In this document: piece by piece, positions 7,563-15,103 of the stretch | How positions within the stretch are numbered: position 1 is the stretch's first letter | Layout of the letters: each line of letters starts with the position of its first letter | Source of the DNA: Sphingomonadales bacterium UBA6171 | Lineage (GTDB): Bacteria; Pseudomonadota; Alphaproteobacteria; Sphingomonadales; Sphingomonadaceae | NCBI GenBank assembly: GCA_002422985.1 | Contig: DITZ01000069.1 | Span: forward strand, 1-26,606 | Length of the DNA stretch: 26,606 bases | Reading direction: 5' to 3' | Position numbers and translations under genes: made by a program | Notes under the pieces: model-generated | Database searches by the model: none | The model's input: the letters and a program-made list of their open reading frames with translations, nothing else | What the model was told of the DNA's origin: nothing

Positions 7563-8692
7563 TGCTCTCGCCCCGCGCGCTTCTGCCGGGCGGCTTCCGC
7601 GACCGGCTTCCGCCAGAGGCAGAGGCCGCCGCCAGCCTGTTGCGCACCATCGTGGATGTGTGCACATCCCATGGCTATGAACGCGTGCAACCGCCTATTG
7701 TGGAAGCGGAAATTTCCATCGCCCAATGGCTGGGAAAGCCGCCGGGCATGGCGCTGTTCCGCTCGCCTGACCCGGCCACGGGCGAGGCGCTGGCGCTGCG
7801 GCCGGATATCACCGGCCAGATTGCGCGCATCGCCGCCACCCGGCTGGCAGAAGCGCCGCGCCCGCTGCGGCTCGCTTATGCCGGGCAGGTGGCCCGTGCG
7901 CGCGGCACGCAGCTGGCGCCCGAACGTGAGCGCACCCAGGCGGGCGCCGAGCTGATCGGCGCGGACAGCGTGGCGGCGATGGCCGAGATCATCTCGGTTG
8001 CCGCCGAAGCGCTGACCGCCGCCGGCGTCACCAACCTGTCGGTGGACCTGACGCTGCCCGAACTGGTGCCGGCGCTTACCAGGGGCGACTGGCCGGTGGC
8101 GGATGCGGCGGCCGTGATCGCCGCGCTGGACAGCAAGGATGATGGCGCGCTTACCGAACTGGGCGCCGAACGCTATGCCGCGCTGCTGGAGGCCGCAGGA
8201 CCGGCGGAAACCGCCCTCCCCCGCCTGCTGGCCACGGGCCTTGCCCCTGATCTGCTGGCGCGGCTTCAGCGGCTGGTGGCGGCGCTGCCGCAGCTGACGA
8301 TCACCATCGACCCCACCGAGCGGCACGGCTTCGAATATCAGAGCTGGGTTGGCTTCTCGCTGTTCGGCCATGCCAATGGCGCGGCGCTGCGCAGCGAAAT
8401 CGGCCGGGGCGGCGCTTATGCAGTGCGCCACGCCGATGGGCATGCGGAGGCAGCGGCGGGTTTTTCGCTCTATATCGACGCGCTGGTGGATGCCGGGCTG
8501 GGGGCGGTGCAACGCCGGCGCTGCTTCCTGCCGCCGGGCTGTGATGCCAGCGTGGGCGCGGCGTTGCGCGCCGATGGCTGGGCAACAGTCGCCGCGCTGT
8601 CGCCGGCAGACAATGGTGCCGGTTGCACCCACTACTGGAATGGAACCACGCCGGTCACTAGAGCGCTTTTCGACCATATTGACCCGCCGTGA
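7562..8692 (+). CDS. hisZ: ATP phosphoribosyltransferase regulatory subunit
   Basis: HisZ is a catalytically inactive relative of histidyl-tRNA synthetase that activates and regulates short-form HisG in histidine synthesis. The 376-residue protein has the class II synthetase core: LLPGGFRDRLPPEA at the N-terminus, LRPDITGQIAR (motif 2-like) and RTQAGAELIGA. It ends with a HisZ-like SLFGHANGAALRSEIGRGG segment and lacks an anticodon-binding domain. The ATG overlaps the serA TGA by one base. The final ten codons and the stop (8660-8692) lie mostly in the left terminal repeat of the inserted element, so the natural C-terminus may have been replaced by a short element-encoded tail. The core is complete and the gene is probably functional. 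Confidence 0.92.
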   Translation: MLSPRALLPGGFRDRLPPEAEAAASLLRTIVDVCTSHGYERVQPPIVEAEISIAQWLGKPPGMALFRSPDPATGEALALRPDITGQIARIAATRLAEAPRPLRLAYAGQVARARGTQLAPERERTQAGAELIGADSVAAMAEIISVAAEALTAAGVTNLSVDLTLPELVPALTRGDWPVADAAAVIAALDSKDDGALTELGAERYAALLEAAGPAETALPRLLATGLAPDLLARLQRLVAALPQLTITIDPTERHGFEYQSWVGFSLFGHANGAALRSEIGRGGAYAVRHADGHAEAAAGFSLYIDALVDAGLGAVQRRRCFLPPGCDASVGAALRADGWATVAALSPADNGAGCTHYWNGTTPVTRALFDHIDPP

Positions 8693-8701
8693 TCGTGACA
8701 G

Positions 8702-8776
8702 AAGGCCGCAGGCAAGGAGCGACGCGCAGCGCGGGCTGGTGGCCCGCGCCAGCGGCGCGACGCCGCCTGCGGCCTT
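8702..8776. repeat. Left internal palindrome of the MITE-like element
   Basis: Arms AAGGCCGCAGGC (8702-8713) and GCCTGCGGCCTT (8765-8776) are perfect 12-bp reverse complements. Nested inside is an 8-bp stem GCGCGGGC/GCCCGCGC (8729-8736 with 8742-8749) with a five-base loop. Transcribed from either side this gives a long GC-rich hairpin that could end transcription of hisZ or the MFS gene. Confidence 0.8.
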
Positions 8777-8806
8777 GCCTGTGCGACCGCCACGGCGGCG
8801 GGCCGC

Positions 8807-8885
8807 TTTTGGCCAACATCAGCGTTGCTCGTCGGTTACGATGGATATCCATCGCTCCCTCCTCGCGCCTTGCTGTTGGCCAAAA
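8807..8885. repeat. Right internal palindrome of the MITE-like element
   Basis: TTTTGGCCAAC (8807-8817) and GTTGGCCAAAA (8875-8885) are perfect 11-bp reverse complements. Near their centre is a perfect 16-bp palindrome, CGATGGATATCCATCG, at 8839-8854. With the left domain this gives the element two hairpin domains between its terminal repeats. Confidence 0.78.
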
Positions 8886-8925
8886 TCGGCTCCGTCCCGG
8901 TGGGTCAATATGGCCGAAAAGCGCT

Positions 8926-10170
8926 CTAAGCCGGCTCGGCCTTCAGCAGTGGTGCCCGGTCCACCCGCAGCAACATCAGCAGCGCCCCCAGCGCCATTAT
9001 GGCCGACAGCAGGAACGGCGCCCCCGGCGCATGCACGATCGCGGTATCGCCGGAAACATAGGTGAACATGGTGGAGAAAACCGGCGGGGCGATCATCACC
9101 GTCAGGCTGGTGAGCGTGGTGATGGCCCCCTGAAGCTCGCCCTGCGCGTCCGGCCCCACCCGCGCCGTCAGCATCGTCTGAAGGGCCGGCACGGTCAGCC
9201 CGCCAATGGCCCCCACTACCAGCGCCACATAGGCGAGCCAGGGCGTCACGGCCGCCGCATGGATCATATAGCCCAGCGCCCCGGCGCTCACGCCCAGCGC
9301 CGCCGTGCGCCATTCGCCCAGTCGCGCCACCGTCCGCCGCACCAGCAGGCCATTCACCACCACCGCCAGCACGCCCACAAAGGCGAGCGAAATGCCGATC
9401 TGCATCGGCGTCCATTGATAGCGATAGGTGGTGACATAGGGCCAGATGCCGTTCATCGACTGCATCGCCAGGCTCCACAGGAACATGGCGATAGCCAGCG
9501 GCCGCAACGCCCCGCCCAGCCGGGAAAGCTGCAACAGGCTGCCCACCGGATTGGCGCGTGCGATGTCGAACGGCCGGCGCAGATGCGGTGCCAGGCTTTC
9601 CTTCAGCAGGAAGATGCCAAACAGCAGGTTCAGCGCCCCGAGCGCCGCTGCGGCAAAGAAAGGCCAGCGCACATCATAGGTGCCCAGCAATCCGCCCAGC
9701 GCCGGCCCCAGAATGAAGCCCACGCCAAAGGCCACCCCCACCAGCCCGAACCGCTCGGCGCGCCTTTCCGGCGGCGTCACGTCGGCGATATAGGCATAAG
9801 AGGCGGAGAAGCTCGCCCCCGTGGCACCCGCGAGCATGCGCCCGATGAACAGCATCCACATGGATGTCGCAAAGCCGGCGAGCAGGTAAGAGGCGGCAAA
9901 GCCGGCGGTGGACAGCAGCAGCACCGGCCGGCGGCCATAACGGTCTGACAAGCCGCCGATGACCGGCGCAAACAGGAATTGCGCGATGGCATAGGTGGTG
10001 ATCAGCCAGCCACCGATTGTCGCCGCCTGGCTCACCGGCACATCGGCCAGCCCGCCCACCAGCCGGGGCAATACCGGAATGATGATGCCGAACCCCAGCA
10101 TGTCCAGCAGCACGACCATGATGACAATGGCGATCCCGCGCGGCGGACCCGCCTCTTTCGCCAGGCTCAC
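8926..10170 (-). CDS. MFS transporter, TCR/Tet-like drug efflux family
   Basis: This 414-residue protein has about twelve hydrophobic segments and acts in the inner membrane as a probable proton-driven exporter. LDMLGFGIIIPVLP in helix 1 and the motif A loop GGLSDRYGRRPVLL after helix 2 place it with the class A-type tetracycline-efflux relatives (TCR/Tet family). Many members are generic drug or metabolite exporters, so the substrate is unknown. It starts with GTG at 10170, which overlaps the TGA of the upstream helix-hairpin-helix gene by four bases (GTGA). Its stop TAG is formed by the right end of the MITE-like element; the last residues before it are KAEPA. The fold looks full length. 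Confidence 0.88.
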   Translation of the reverse strand: MSLAKEAGPPRGIAIVIMVVLLDMLGFGIIIPVLPRLVGGLADVPVSQAATIGGWLITTYAIAQFLFAPVIGGLSDRYGRRPVLLLSTAGFAASYLLAGFATSMWMLFIGRMLAGATGASFSASYAYIADVTPPERRAERFGLVGVAFGVGFILGPALGGLLGTYDVRWPFFAAAALGALNLLFGIFLLKESLAPHLRRPFDIARANPVGSLLQLSRLGGALRPLAIAMFLWSLAMQSMNGIWPYVTTYRYQWTPMQIGISLAFVGVLAVVVNGLLVRRTVARLGEWRTAALGVSAGALGYMIHAAAVTPWLAYVALVVGAIGGLTVPALQTMLTARVGPDAQGELQGAITTLTSLTVMIAPPVFSTMFTYVSGDTAIVHAPGAPFLLSAIMALGALLMLLRVDRAPLLKAEPA

Positions 10171-10595
10171 GCCTGCGGGCCCAGCTTCCCATGTTGGCGC
10201 TCATAGGCTTTCACATCCCCGGCCGCCAGCAGGCGCGCCTGTGATTGCCACTGATCCCGCTCTGGCCGGCCCTTGAATGTTCCCAGTTGCGCATCCACGG
10301 CCGCCAGCTGCTCCGGCGTCCAGTCGGCGATCTGCCGGAAGTGAAACACCCCCAGCGCCGCCAGCCGCGCCGACAGTTTCGGCCCGATGCCCTTGATGCG
10401 GCTCAGATCGTCGGCCTCGCCCTCGGCCTCGGCCAGAAAGGGCGTCGGCACTTCTGCAACCGGTGCATCGGCCAGCAGCGCGGCTGCCGGCGCGGCCTCC
10501 ACGGGCTTTGGCGCCCGCCCGCGCAGCAGCAGGATGGCCAGCAATGCAATCGCCAGCGCCACTGCCCCGATAACAAGCAGCATATTGGTCGTCAT
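10167..10595 (-). CDS. Small membrane-anchored helix-hairpin-helix protein
   Basis: The 142-residue protein has one N-terminal transmembrane segment (about residues 5-25), a Pro/Ala-rich linker and a soluble domain from residue 62. DDLSRIKGIGPKLSARLAAL, followed by GVFHFRQIADWTPEQL, is a classic helix-hairpin-helix motif (GIGPKLSARL). It resembles the domain fused to some ribosomal L21 and NuoE proteins. Such domains bind DNA or RNA backbones non-specifically or mediate protein contacts; here membrane anchoring makes the role unclear. Overlap with the MFS start suggests a two-gene operon. It is divergent from the TusA-like gene. Confidence 0.75.
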   Translation of the reverse strand: MTTNMLLVIGAVALAIALLAILLLRGRAPKPVEAAPAAALLADAPVAEVPTPFLAEAEGEADDLSRIKGIGPKLSARLAALGVFHFRQIADWTPEQLAAVDAQLGTFKGRPERDQWQSQARLLAAGDVKAYERQHGKLGPQA

Positions 10596-10704
10596 GTCCG
10601 CCCCATTCCCTGTCTGTTTTTCCCTGTCTGTTTTCCGCCCGCTTTCTCAATATCAGGCCGATAATCCATATCGCCGCCGCCGTCGATGGCCCTACAAGGG
10701 CGCG

Positions 10705-10917
10705 ATGACAAGCCCGCCCATCATCGTTCCGGCCATGGGCCTCCTGTGCCCGCTCCCGTCGTTGCGGCTGGCGCGCGCCGTGCGCGAAAACGGCCCCGGC
10801 CGCTACCGGCTGGAAGCCGACGATCCCGCCGCCCAAAACGACATTCCGGCCCTGTGCGCCGAACGCGGCTGGACGCTGACCGCATCAGGCCCCGACTGGT
10901 TCGCCGTAACCGCTTGA
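10705..10917 (+). CDS. TusA-like sulfur-carrier protein (70 residues)
   Basis: TusA-family proteins are small two-layer sandwich proteins that carry persulfide on one cysteine in tRNA thiolation or other sulfur transfer. The signature GLLCPLPSLRLARAV at residues 12-26 contains the CPxP motif with the carrier Cys at position 15. The following fold elements, YRLEADDPAAQNDIPALCAERGW, match the family. AAGGG stands four bases before the ATG. A second Cys is near residue 51. It is a lone gene with no sulfur-pathway neighbour, so whether it is true TusA or another family member is uncertain. Confidence 0.8.
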   Translation: MTSPPIIVPAMGLLCPLPSLRLARAVRENGPGRYRLEADDPAAQNDIPALCAERGWTLTASGPDWFAVTA

Positions 10918-10940
10918 CACAGGCAAATCATCCCTATCGT
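10914..10940 (+). promoter_or_regulatory. Possible promoter downstream of the TusA-like gene
   Basis: A perfect TTGACA (10914-10919) overlaps the TusA-like stop codon, and TATCGT follows 15 bases later at 10935-10940. The spacing is short for sigma70. The -10 candidate also overlaps the left arm of the long inverted repeat described next, so the two readings partly conflict. Confidence 0.3.
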
Positions 10941-11024
10941 CGCCCCCGTGTGTAACAGGGTCGGGCTGTCTGTGGCCGGGCGCGCGGGGAAAAGCCTAGC
11001 CCCGTGTGAGGCACCGGGCGACGA
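10937..11024. other. Structured intergenic segment, candidate small RNA or 3' UTR element
   Basis: No gene is visible in 10918-11071, yet the segment folds well. TCGTCGCCC (10937-10945) pairs perfectly with GGGCGACGA (11016-11024), closing an 88-base domain. Inside, GCGCGGGG (10982-10989) pairs with CCCCGTGT (11000-11007) using two G-U pairs around a ten-base AAAAGCCTAG loop. It could be a plus-strand RNA after the TusA-like gene or the 3' end of the argS-SPOR transcript on the minus strand. I tested it by eye for tmRNA, SRP RNA, RNase P RNA and common riboswitch signatures and recognised none. Confidence 0.4.
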
Positions 11025-11071
11025 GTCTGGTCTGATATGACGAAGCCGGCTGAAGCCGCGGGCAACAAAGC

Positions 11072-11956
11072 CTAATTCACCACCGCGCAACTGTCGCCCG
11101 CCACCTTCAGCTTCTGGCATATCTCCCGCGCCGCCGCCGGAGAGGCGGCGCTGGCCCGCAGCCGGTACAGCGTGCGGCCATCCTGTGCGGTCGGCACAAT
11201 GGCGGGCGTCAGGTCCGCCAGATAGCCGAAGCGATCGGTCAGCGATTTCCAAGCGGTGCGCGCCCGCGCCTCGCTTGAAAAGGCGCCAAACTGTAGCAGC
11301 GCGCCGCCACCCGCCGGCGGCTCCACCCGGTCCTCAACATCCGCAGCGGTTGGCGCGCGCGCAATCGGCCGGCCCAGCTTTGGTTCGGGCAGGCGCGGCG
11401 TCGTCACATCCTGCGCCCTGGGCACCTGTTTCACCCCCGGCCTGGGCAGCGGCGGCGGCGTCACCGCTGCCGGCGGCACGGCAGCCGGCGTTTCATCCGC
11501 GGTATCCGGCAACAAATCTGTTGGCGCGGCCTCGCGGCCAGGCAGCACCGCCGGGTCTTCCGGCATTTTTTCCAGCGCGATGCGCGCGTCGCGGTCCCGT
11601 CCGTCGCCGGTTTCAAACAACATCTGGTCGATTCCCTCCACCCTTTTGCCCTCGATTCCGGGGCCGGTCGGCGCGATTTTCCAGGGGCCGGGATTCTTCA
11701 GCAGCGGAATCTCCGCGCCCGGCGGCAGGGCGTCCACATCCTGTTCGCCCTGCCGTGCCACCATGAACACGCCGGCCGCCACCACAGACACCAGCACCAG
11801 CAGCCCGATCAGGATCATCCACAGCGTGGAGCGGCCGATCAGCGTGCCGCCGCTGCCGCGCCCGTCATGCGCGGCTTCCTCCAGCCATGGGGCGGGCGCA
11901 TCGTCGGCAGCGCCCCGCCGCCCGGCGTCAGCCCGCGGCGATGGACCGCGCGCCAT
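11072..11956 (-). CDS. SPOR-domain membrane protein
   Basis: SPOR domains bind denuded septal peptidoglycan and localise proteins to the division site. The 294-residue protein has a charged cytoplasmic N-terminus, one transmembrane helix near residues 44-67 (TLWMILIGLLVLVSVVAAG), a long Pro-rich periplasmic linker and a C-terminal SPOR domain (about 216-294). That domain starts at ALLQFGAFSSEARARTAWKS and ends in CQKLKVAGDSCAVVN. This bitopic layout matches the alphaproteobacterial SPOR protein commonly found after argS. Its ATG shares one base with the argS TGA, so it is translationally coupled. The nagZ/scpA genes that I recall following it in relatives are not here. Confidence 0.85.
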   Translation of the reverse strand: MARGPSPRADAGRRGAADDAPAPWLEEAAHDGRGSGGTLIGRSTLWMILIGLLVLVSVVAAGVFMVARQGEQDVDALPPGAEIPLLKNPGPWKIAPTGPGIEGKRVEGIDQMLFETGDGRDRDARIALEKMPEDPAVLPGREAAPTDLLPDTADETPAAVPPAAVTPPPLPRPGVKQVPRAQDVTTPRLPEPKLGRPIARAPTAADVEDRVEPPAGGGALLQFGAFSSEARARTAWKSLTDRFGYLADLTPAIVPTAQDGRTLYRLRASAASPAAAREICQKLKVAGDSCAVVN

Positions 11957-13677
11957 CAGCGCAGCTCCTCGGCGGCAACCACGCCCATGACGCCAAGCGC
12001 GGTGCGGATGACGCTTCCCACCGCGTCGGCCAGCGCCAGCCTCGCCGCCGTCAGCGGCAGGTCATCCTCCTGCACCAGCCGGAAGGCGGCGTCATCATTG
12101 CCCCGGTTCCACAGCGTGTGGAACGCGGCGGCCAGATCGGCCAGGAAAAAGGCAATACGATGCGGTTCGCGCGCGGCGGCGGCCTGCCGCACCACGCGCG
12201 GCCATTGCGCCGCCAGCTTCACCACGCCCAGTTCCGCCTCATCCAGCCGGTCGAGCGGAGCGGGGACGGGCAGCGCCAGCCCCGCCGCCCGCCGCTGCAC
12301 GGAGCGGATGCGCGCATGGGCATAATGCACATAAAATACCGGATTCTCACGCGATTGCTCGACAACCCCGGCGAAATCAAAGTCCAGCATCGCCTCGGAC
12401 CGCTTGGTCAGCATCATGAAGCGCACCACATCGCGCCCCACTTCGCGCACCACATCTGCGAGCGTCACGAAATTGCCGGCGCGTTTGGACATTTTGAACG
12501 GCTCGCCATTGCGGAACAGCCGCACCATCTGCACCAGCCGGACATCCAGCCGCACCGCGCCATGCGTCAGCGCCTCCACGGCGGCCTCGATGCGCTTCAC
12601 CGTGCCGGCATGGTCTGCCCCCCAGATGTTGACGAGCGCCGACGACCGGCTGGCCTTTTCCGCATGATAGGCCATGTCGGTGCCGAAATAGGTCCATTGT
12701 CCGTTGGATTTGCGGATCGGCCGGTCAATATCGTCACCAAATCGGGTGGAGCGGAACAGCGGCAGTTCCAGCGGCTCCCAATCATCGGGCAGCTCGCCCT
12801 TGGGCGGCGGCAGCACGCCGTCATAGATCAGCCCCTCGGCCCTGAGCCGCGCTTCGGCCGCGGCCGGCGCACCGGCTGCCTGCAAGGCGGCTTCGGAGGA
12901 GAACAGGTCATGCCGGATGCCCAGCAGCGCCAGATCGCCCCGGATCATGTCCATCATCGCGGCAACCGCCCGATCCCGGAATGGCACGAGCCATTCGGAT
13001 TCCGGCGCTGCGCGATACCGATCGCCAAATTCGGCCGCCAGCGCCTGCCCCACCGGCACCAGATAATCGCCGGGATAAAGGCCCTCGGGGATCGCGCCAA
13101 TATCCTCGCCCAGCGCCGCGCGGTACCGCAGATGGACAGACCGGGCGAGCACATCCACCTGCGCGCCGGCATCATTCATATAATATTCGCGCACCACGCT
13201 GTTGCCGGCAAAGGCCAGCAGGCTGGCCAGCGCATCGCCCACCACCGCACCCCGGCAATGGCCGACATGCATCGGCCCTGTCGGGTTGGCGGACACAAAT
13301 TCCACATTCACCGGCAGGCCGGGCACCGTTTCGCCCCGGCCATAATCAGCCCCGGTCGCGCGGATGGCGGCAATCTCCGCCTGCCACACAGCGGGCACCA
13401 GCCGCAGGTTGATGAAGCCCGGCCCGGCCACTTCGGCCGCTTCCACCAGTTCATGGCACGCCAGGCGCATGGCAATGCGGGTCGCCAGCTCGCGGGGATT
13501 GGCTTTCGCCGCCTTCGCCAGCACCAGCGCCACATTGGTCGCCAGATCGCCATGCGTCGCATCGCGCGGCGGCTCCACCACCGCAGTGGCACCCGCGCCC
13601 GCCGTCACCGTGCCATCAGCCACCAGTTCGGCGATGGCGTCGGCCAGCACAGCCTCGAACCGTTGAAAAATATCCAA
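11956..13677 (-). CDS. argS: Arginyl-tRNA synthetase
   Basis: This class I synthetase charges tRNA-Arg with arginine. The 573-residue length is normal for bacterial ArgRS. The HIGH signature appears as HVGH at 137-140 within SANPTGPMHVGHCRGAVVGD, and the KMSKS loop is KMSKR at 395-399. An N-terminal additional domain contacts the tRNA D-loop, and the C-terminal helical domain (DALR type) ends in LGVMGVVAAEELR. The start ATG at 13677 gives the expected MDIFQRFEAVLADAI; AAAGG lies about 12 bases upstream. The SPOR gene overlaps its stop. The 176 bases upstream, up to the DUF3011 gene, hold no gene and would carry both divergent promoters. Confidence 0.96.
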   Translation of the reverse strand: MDIFQRFEAVLADAIAELVADGTVTAGAGATAVVEPPRDATHGDLATNVALVLAKAAKANPRELATRIAMRLACHELVEAAEVAGPGFINLRLVPAVWQAEIAAIRATGADYGRGETVPGLPVNVEFVSANPTGPMHVGHCRGAVVGDALASLLAFAGNSVVREYYMNDAGAQVDVLARSVHLRYRAALGEDIGAIPEGLYPGDYLVPVGQALAAEFGDRYRAAPESEWLVPFRDRAVAAMMDMIRGDLALLGIRHDLFSSEAALQAAGAPAAAEARLRAEGLIYDGVLPPPKGELPDDWEPLELPLFRSTRFGDDIDRPIRKSNGQWTYFGTDMAYHAEKASRSSALVNIWGADHAGTVKRIEAAVEALTHGAVRLDVRLVQMVRLFRNGEPFKMSKRAGNFVTLADVVREVGRDVVRFMMLTKRSEAMLDFDFAGVVEQSRENPVFYVHYAHARIRSVQRRAAGLALPVPAPLDRLDEAELGVVKLAAQWPRVVRQAAAAREPHRIAFFLADLAAAFHTLWNRGNDDAAFRLVQEDDLPLTAARLALADAVGSVIRTALGVMGVVAAEELR

Positions 13678-13853
13678 ATCATCTGCCTTTCAAGGGCGGG
13701 CGATAGCGCCGTGGCGCTCCATTCACAACCTGCTCATCTATCATGGAACAACATAGATTGCTGGACCGTCATGGCTTTCCGGCATAGCATTGCCTGATTG
13801 ACAGGATGTGGCGCTGAATAAGCCTTTCCGGATCGATGGTTGGGGAGAATATC

Positions 13854-15077
13854 ATGCAGTTTCTGTCGCGCATCATGGGCAACGCCGGGGCCTTTTCACT
13901 GGTGCTGGCGCAGCTGGTGCCGTTGCCCGCCCTGCTTGCGCCTGTCGGCCTTGGCGCCGCCAGCGCCCAGCAAAAGACCCGCACCGTCGCCTGCTATTCC
14001 AACGGCAACGGCCAGAATAGCTGTCGGCTGCCGGAAAACACCGTCTCCGTCCGCTTCGCCGGCCCGGATCGCTCCGGCCGCTGTGTTCAGGGTCGCACCT
14101 GGGCGCAGCGCGGCAACGCCCTGTGGGTGACCGGCGGCTGCGGGGGCAATTTCGAGGTGACATATGGCAGTCGCGGATCCGGCGGCGGCTGGGGCGGTGG
14201 CACCGGCTATGGTTCGGGCAGCGGCAACCAGGATTTCGCCGGCCAGATCGATTGCCGCTCATACAACAACAGCCCGCAAACCTGCTATGCCAACACGCAG
14301 AACCGCGCCCAACTGCTGCAACAATATAGCCAGACCCGCTGCGTCGAGGGCAAGAACTGGCGCGCAGACCGCAACAGCATCACCGTGCGCAACGGCTGTC
14401 AGGCGCGCTTCGGCTATGGCTATGGCAACAACAGTGGCAGCGGCGGCGGCTGGGGTGGCAGCGATCAGGGCTTTGCCGGCCAGATCGACTGCCGGTCGGA
14501 ACATAATCGCTATCAGCGATGCGGCGCCAACACCGAGAATCATGTGCGGCTGATGCAGCAATTTTCCAACACTTCCTGCACAGAAGGGCGCAGCTGGGGC
14601 TATGATCGCGGCAGCATCTGGGTGAACAATGGCTGCCAGGCGCGCTTCGCCTATGGCTATGGCAACAGCAACTGGAACGGCGGCTCAAGCAGCAGCGAAG
14701 GCGGTTCCAACGCCGGCGGCATCATCGCCGGCGGGCTGCTTGCGGCCGGACTCATCGCGCTCCTCTCCCAGGCCGGCAAGGGCAAGACGCCATCGCCAAC
14801 CGCTACCAGCCGATCCGCCACGATCGAGGCCGATTTCAGCAAATTCCCATCCGGCAGCCGCCCCTCGGCCACGGCCTGCATAAACGAAGCCGCCCGGCAG
14901 GTGGGCGTCACCGGCGGCACCAAGTTGCGGCTGACCGACGTGGACGGCGCCCAGCAGACCAGCGGCAACTGGACGATTCTCGCGCGCCTGAGCGCGACCT
15001 ATGATGATTATATCCAGCCGATGACGATGGATTGCCGCGCCACCGGCGACAAGGTGACCGCCTTCGAAATACGCTGA
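13854..15077 (+). CDS. Secreted DUF3011-type protein with three Cys-rich repeats
   Basis: This 407-residue protein of unknown function has a signal peptide (cleavage probably after AASA near residue 40). Three related modules of about 60 residues follow (about 47-104, 132-191 and 211-271), the middle and last opening with IDCRS. Each has four cysteines in the order C, C, C-x-G-x-x-W, G-C and ends in a YGYG-like segment, the DUF3011 pattern. Gly/Ser-rich linkers separate the modules. A hydrophobic stretch near 288-310 (GGIIAGGLLAAGLIALLS) precedes a C-terminal domain of about 90 residues with two Cys. Even Cys counts suggest disulfides in the periplasm or at the surface. The start at 13854 is preceded by GGGGAGA; the frame is open to 13836. 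dps follows 26 bases after the stop. Confidence 0.8.
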   Translation: MQFLSRIMGNAGAFSLVLAQLVPLPALLAPVGLGAASAQQKTRTVACYSNGNGQNSCRLPENTVSVRFAGPDRSGRCVQGRTWAQRGNALWVTGGCGGNFEVTYGSRGSGGGWGGGTGYGSGSGNQDFAGQIDCRSYNNSPQTCYANTQNRAQLLQQYSQTRCVEGKNWRADRNSITVRNGCQARFGYGYGNNSGSGGGWGGSDQGFAGQIDCRSEHNRYQRCGANTENHVRLMQQFSNTSCTEGRSWGYDRGSIWVNNGCQARFAYGYGNSNWNGGSSSSEGGSNAGGIIAGGLLAAGLIALLSQAGKGKTPSPTATSRSATIEADFSKFPSGSRPSATACINEAARQVGVTGGTKLRLTDVDGAQQTSGNWTILARLSATYDDYIQPMTMDCRATGDKVTAFEIR

Positions 15078-15103
15078 TCCCCCACTGAGTGAAGGAGCCT
15101 GAC

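Larger units (their letters stand above)
8659..8928. mobile_element. MITE-like element, 270 bp, 27-bp terminal inverted repeats with TA ends
   Basis: The left end (8659-8685) reads TAGAGCGCTTTTCGACCATA then TTGACCC. The right end (8902-8928) is its reverse complement with one mismatch in 27. Both ends carry TA, so a TA target duplication with 25-bp repeats is the simplest reading; TA duplication is typical of IS630/Tc1-mariner transposition. The interior holds no plausible gene but two large palindromic domains. These features describe a non-autonomous miniature inverted-repeat element. It sits exactly between the convergent hisZ and MFS genes, overlaps both and provides both stop codons. No transposase is present; the mobilising family is inferred from TA only. 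Confidence 0.78.

Noticed and set aside
4956..7667. 903-codon minus-strand open frame across serC-serA
   Set aside because: It is antisense to genes with intact catalytic motifs; the translation has the composition of a shadow frame and no conserved motif.
7208..8677. 489-codon minus-strand open frame opposite serA and hisZ
   Set aside because: It crosses from serA into hisZ and shows no domain; both real genes are complete on the plus strand.
10918..11071. Known structural RNA (tmRNA, SRP RNA, RNase P RNA) or riboswitch
   Set aside because: None of the conserved signature segments could be found by eye on either strand, so it is listed only as an unassigned structured segment.
11887..13797. 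636-codon plus-strand open frame opposite argS
   Set aside because: argS reads through with HVGH and KMSK motifs and normal length. The plus frame is low in hydrophobic structure and typical of a shadow.
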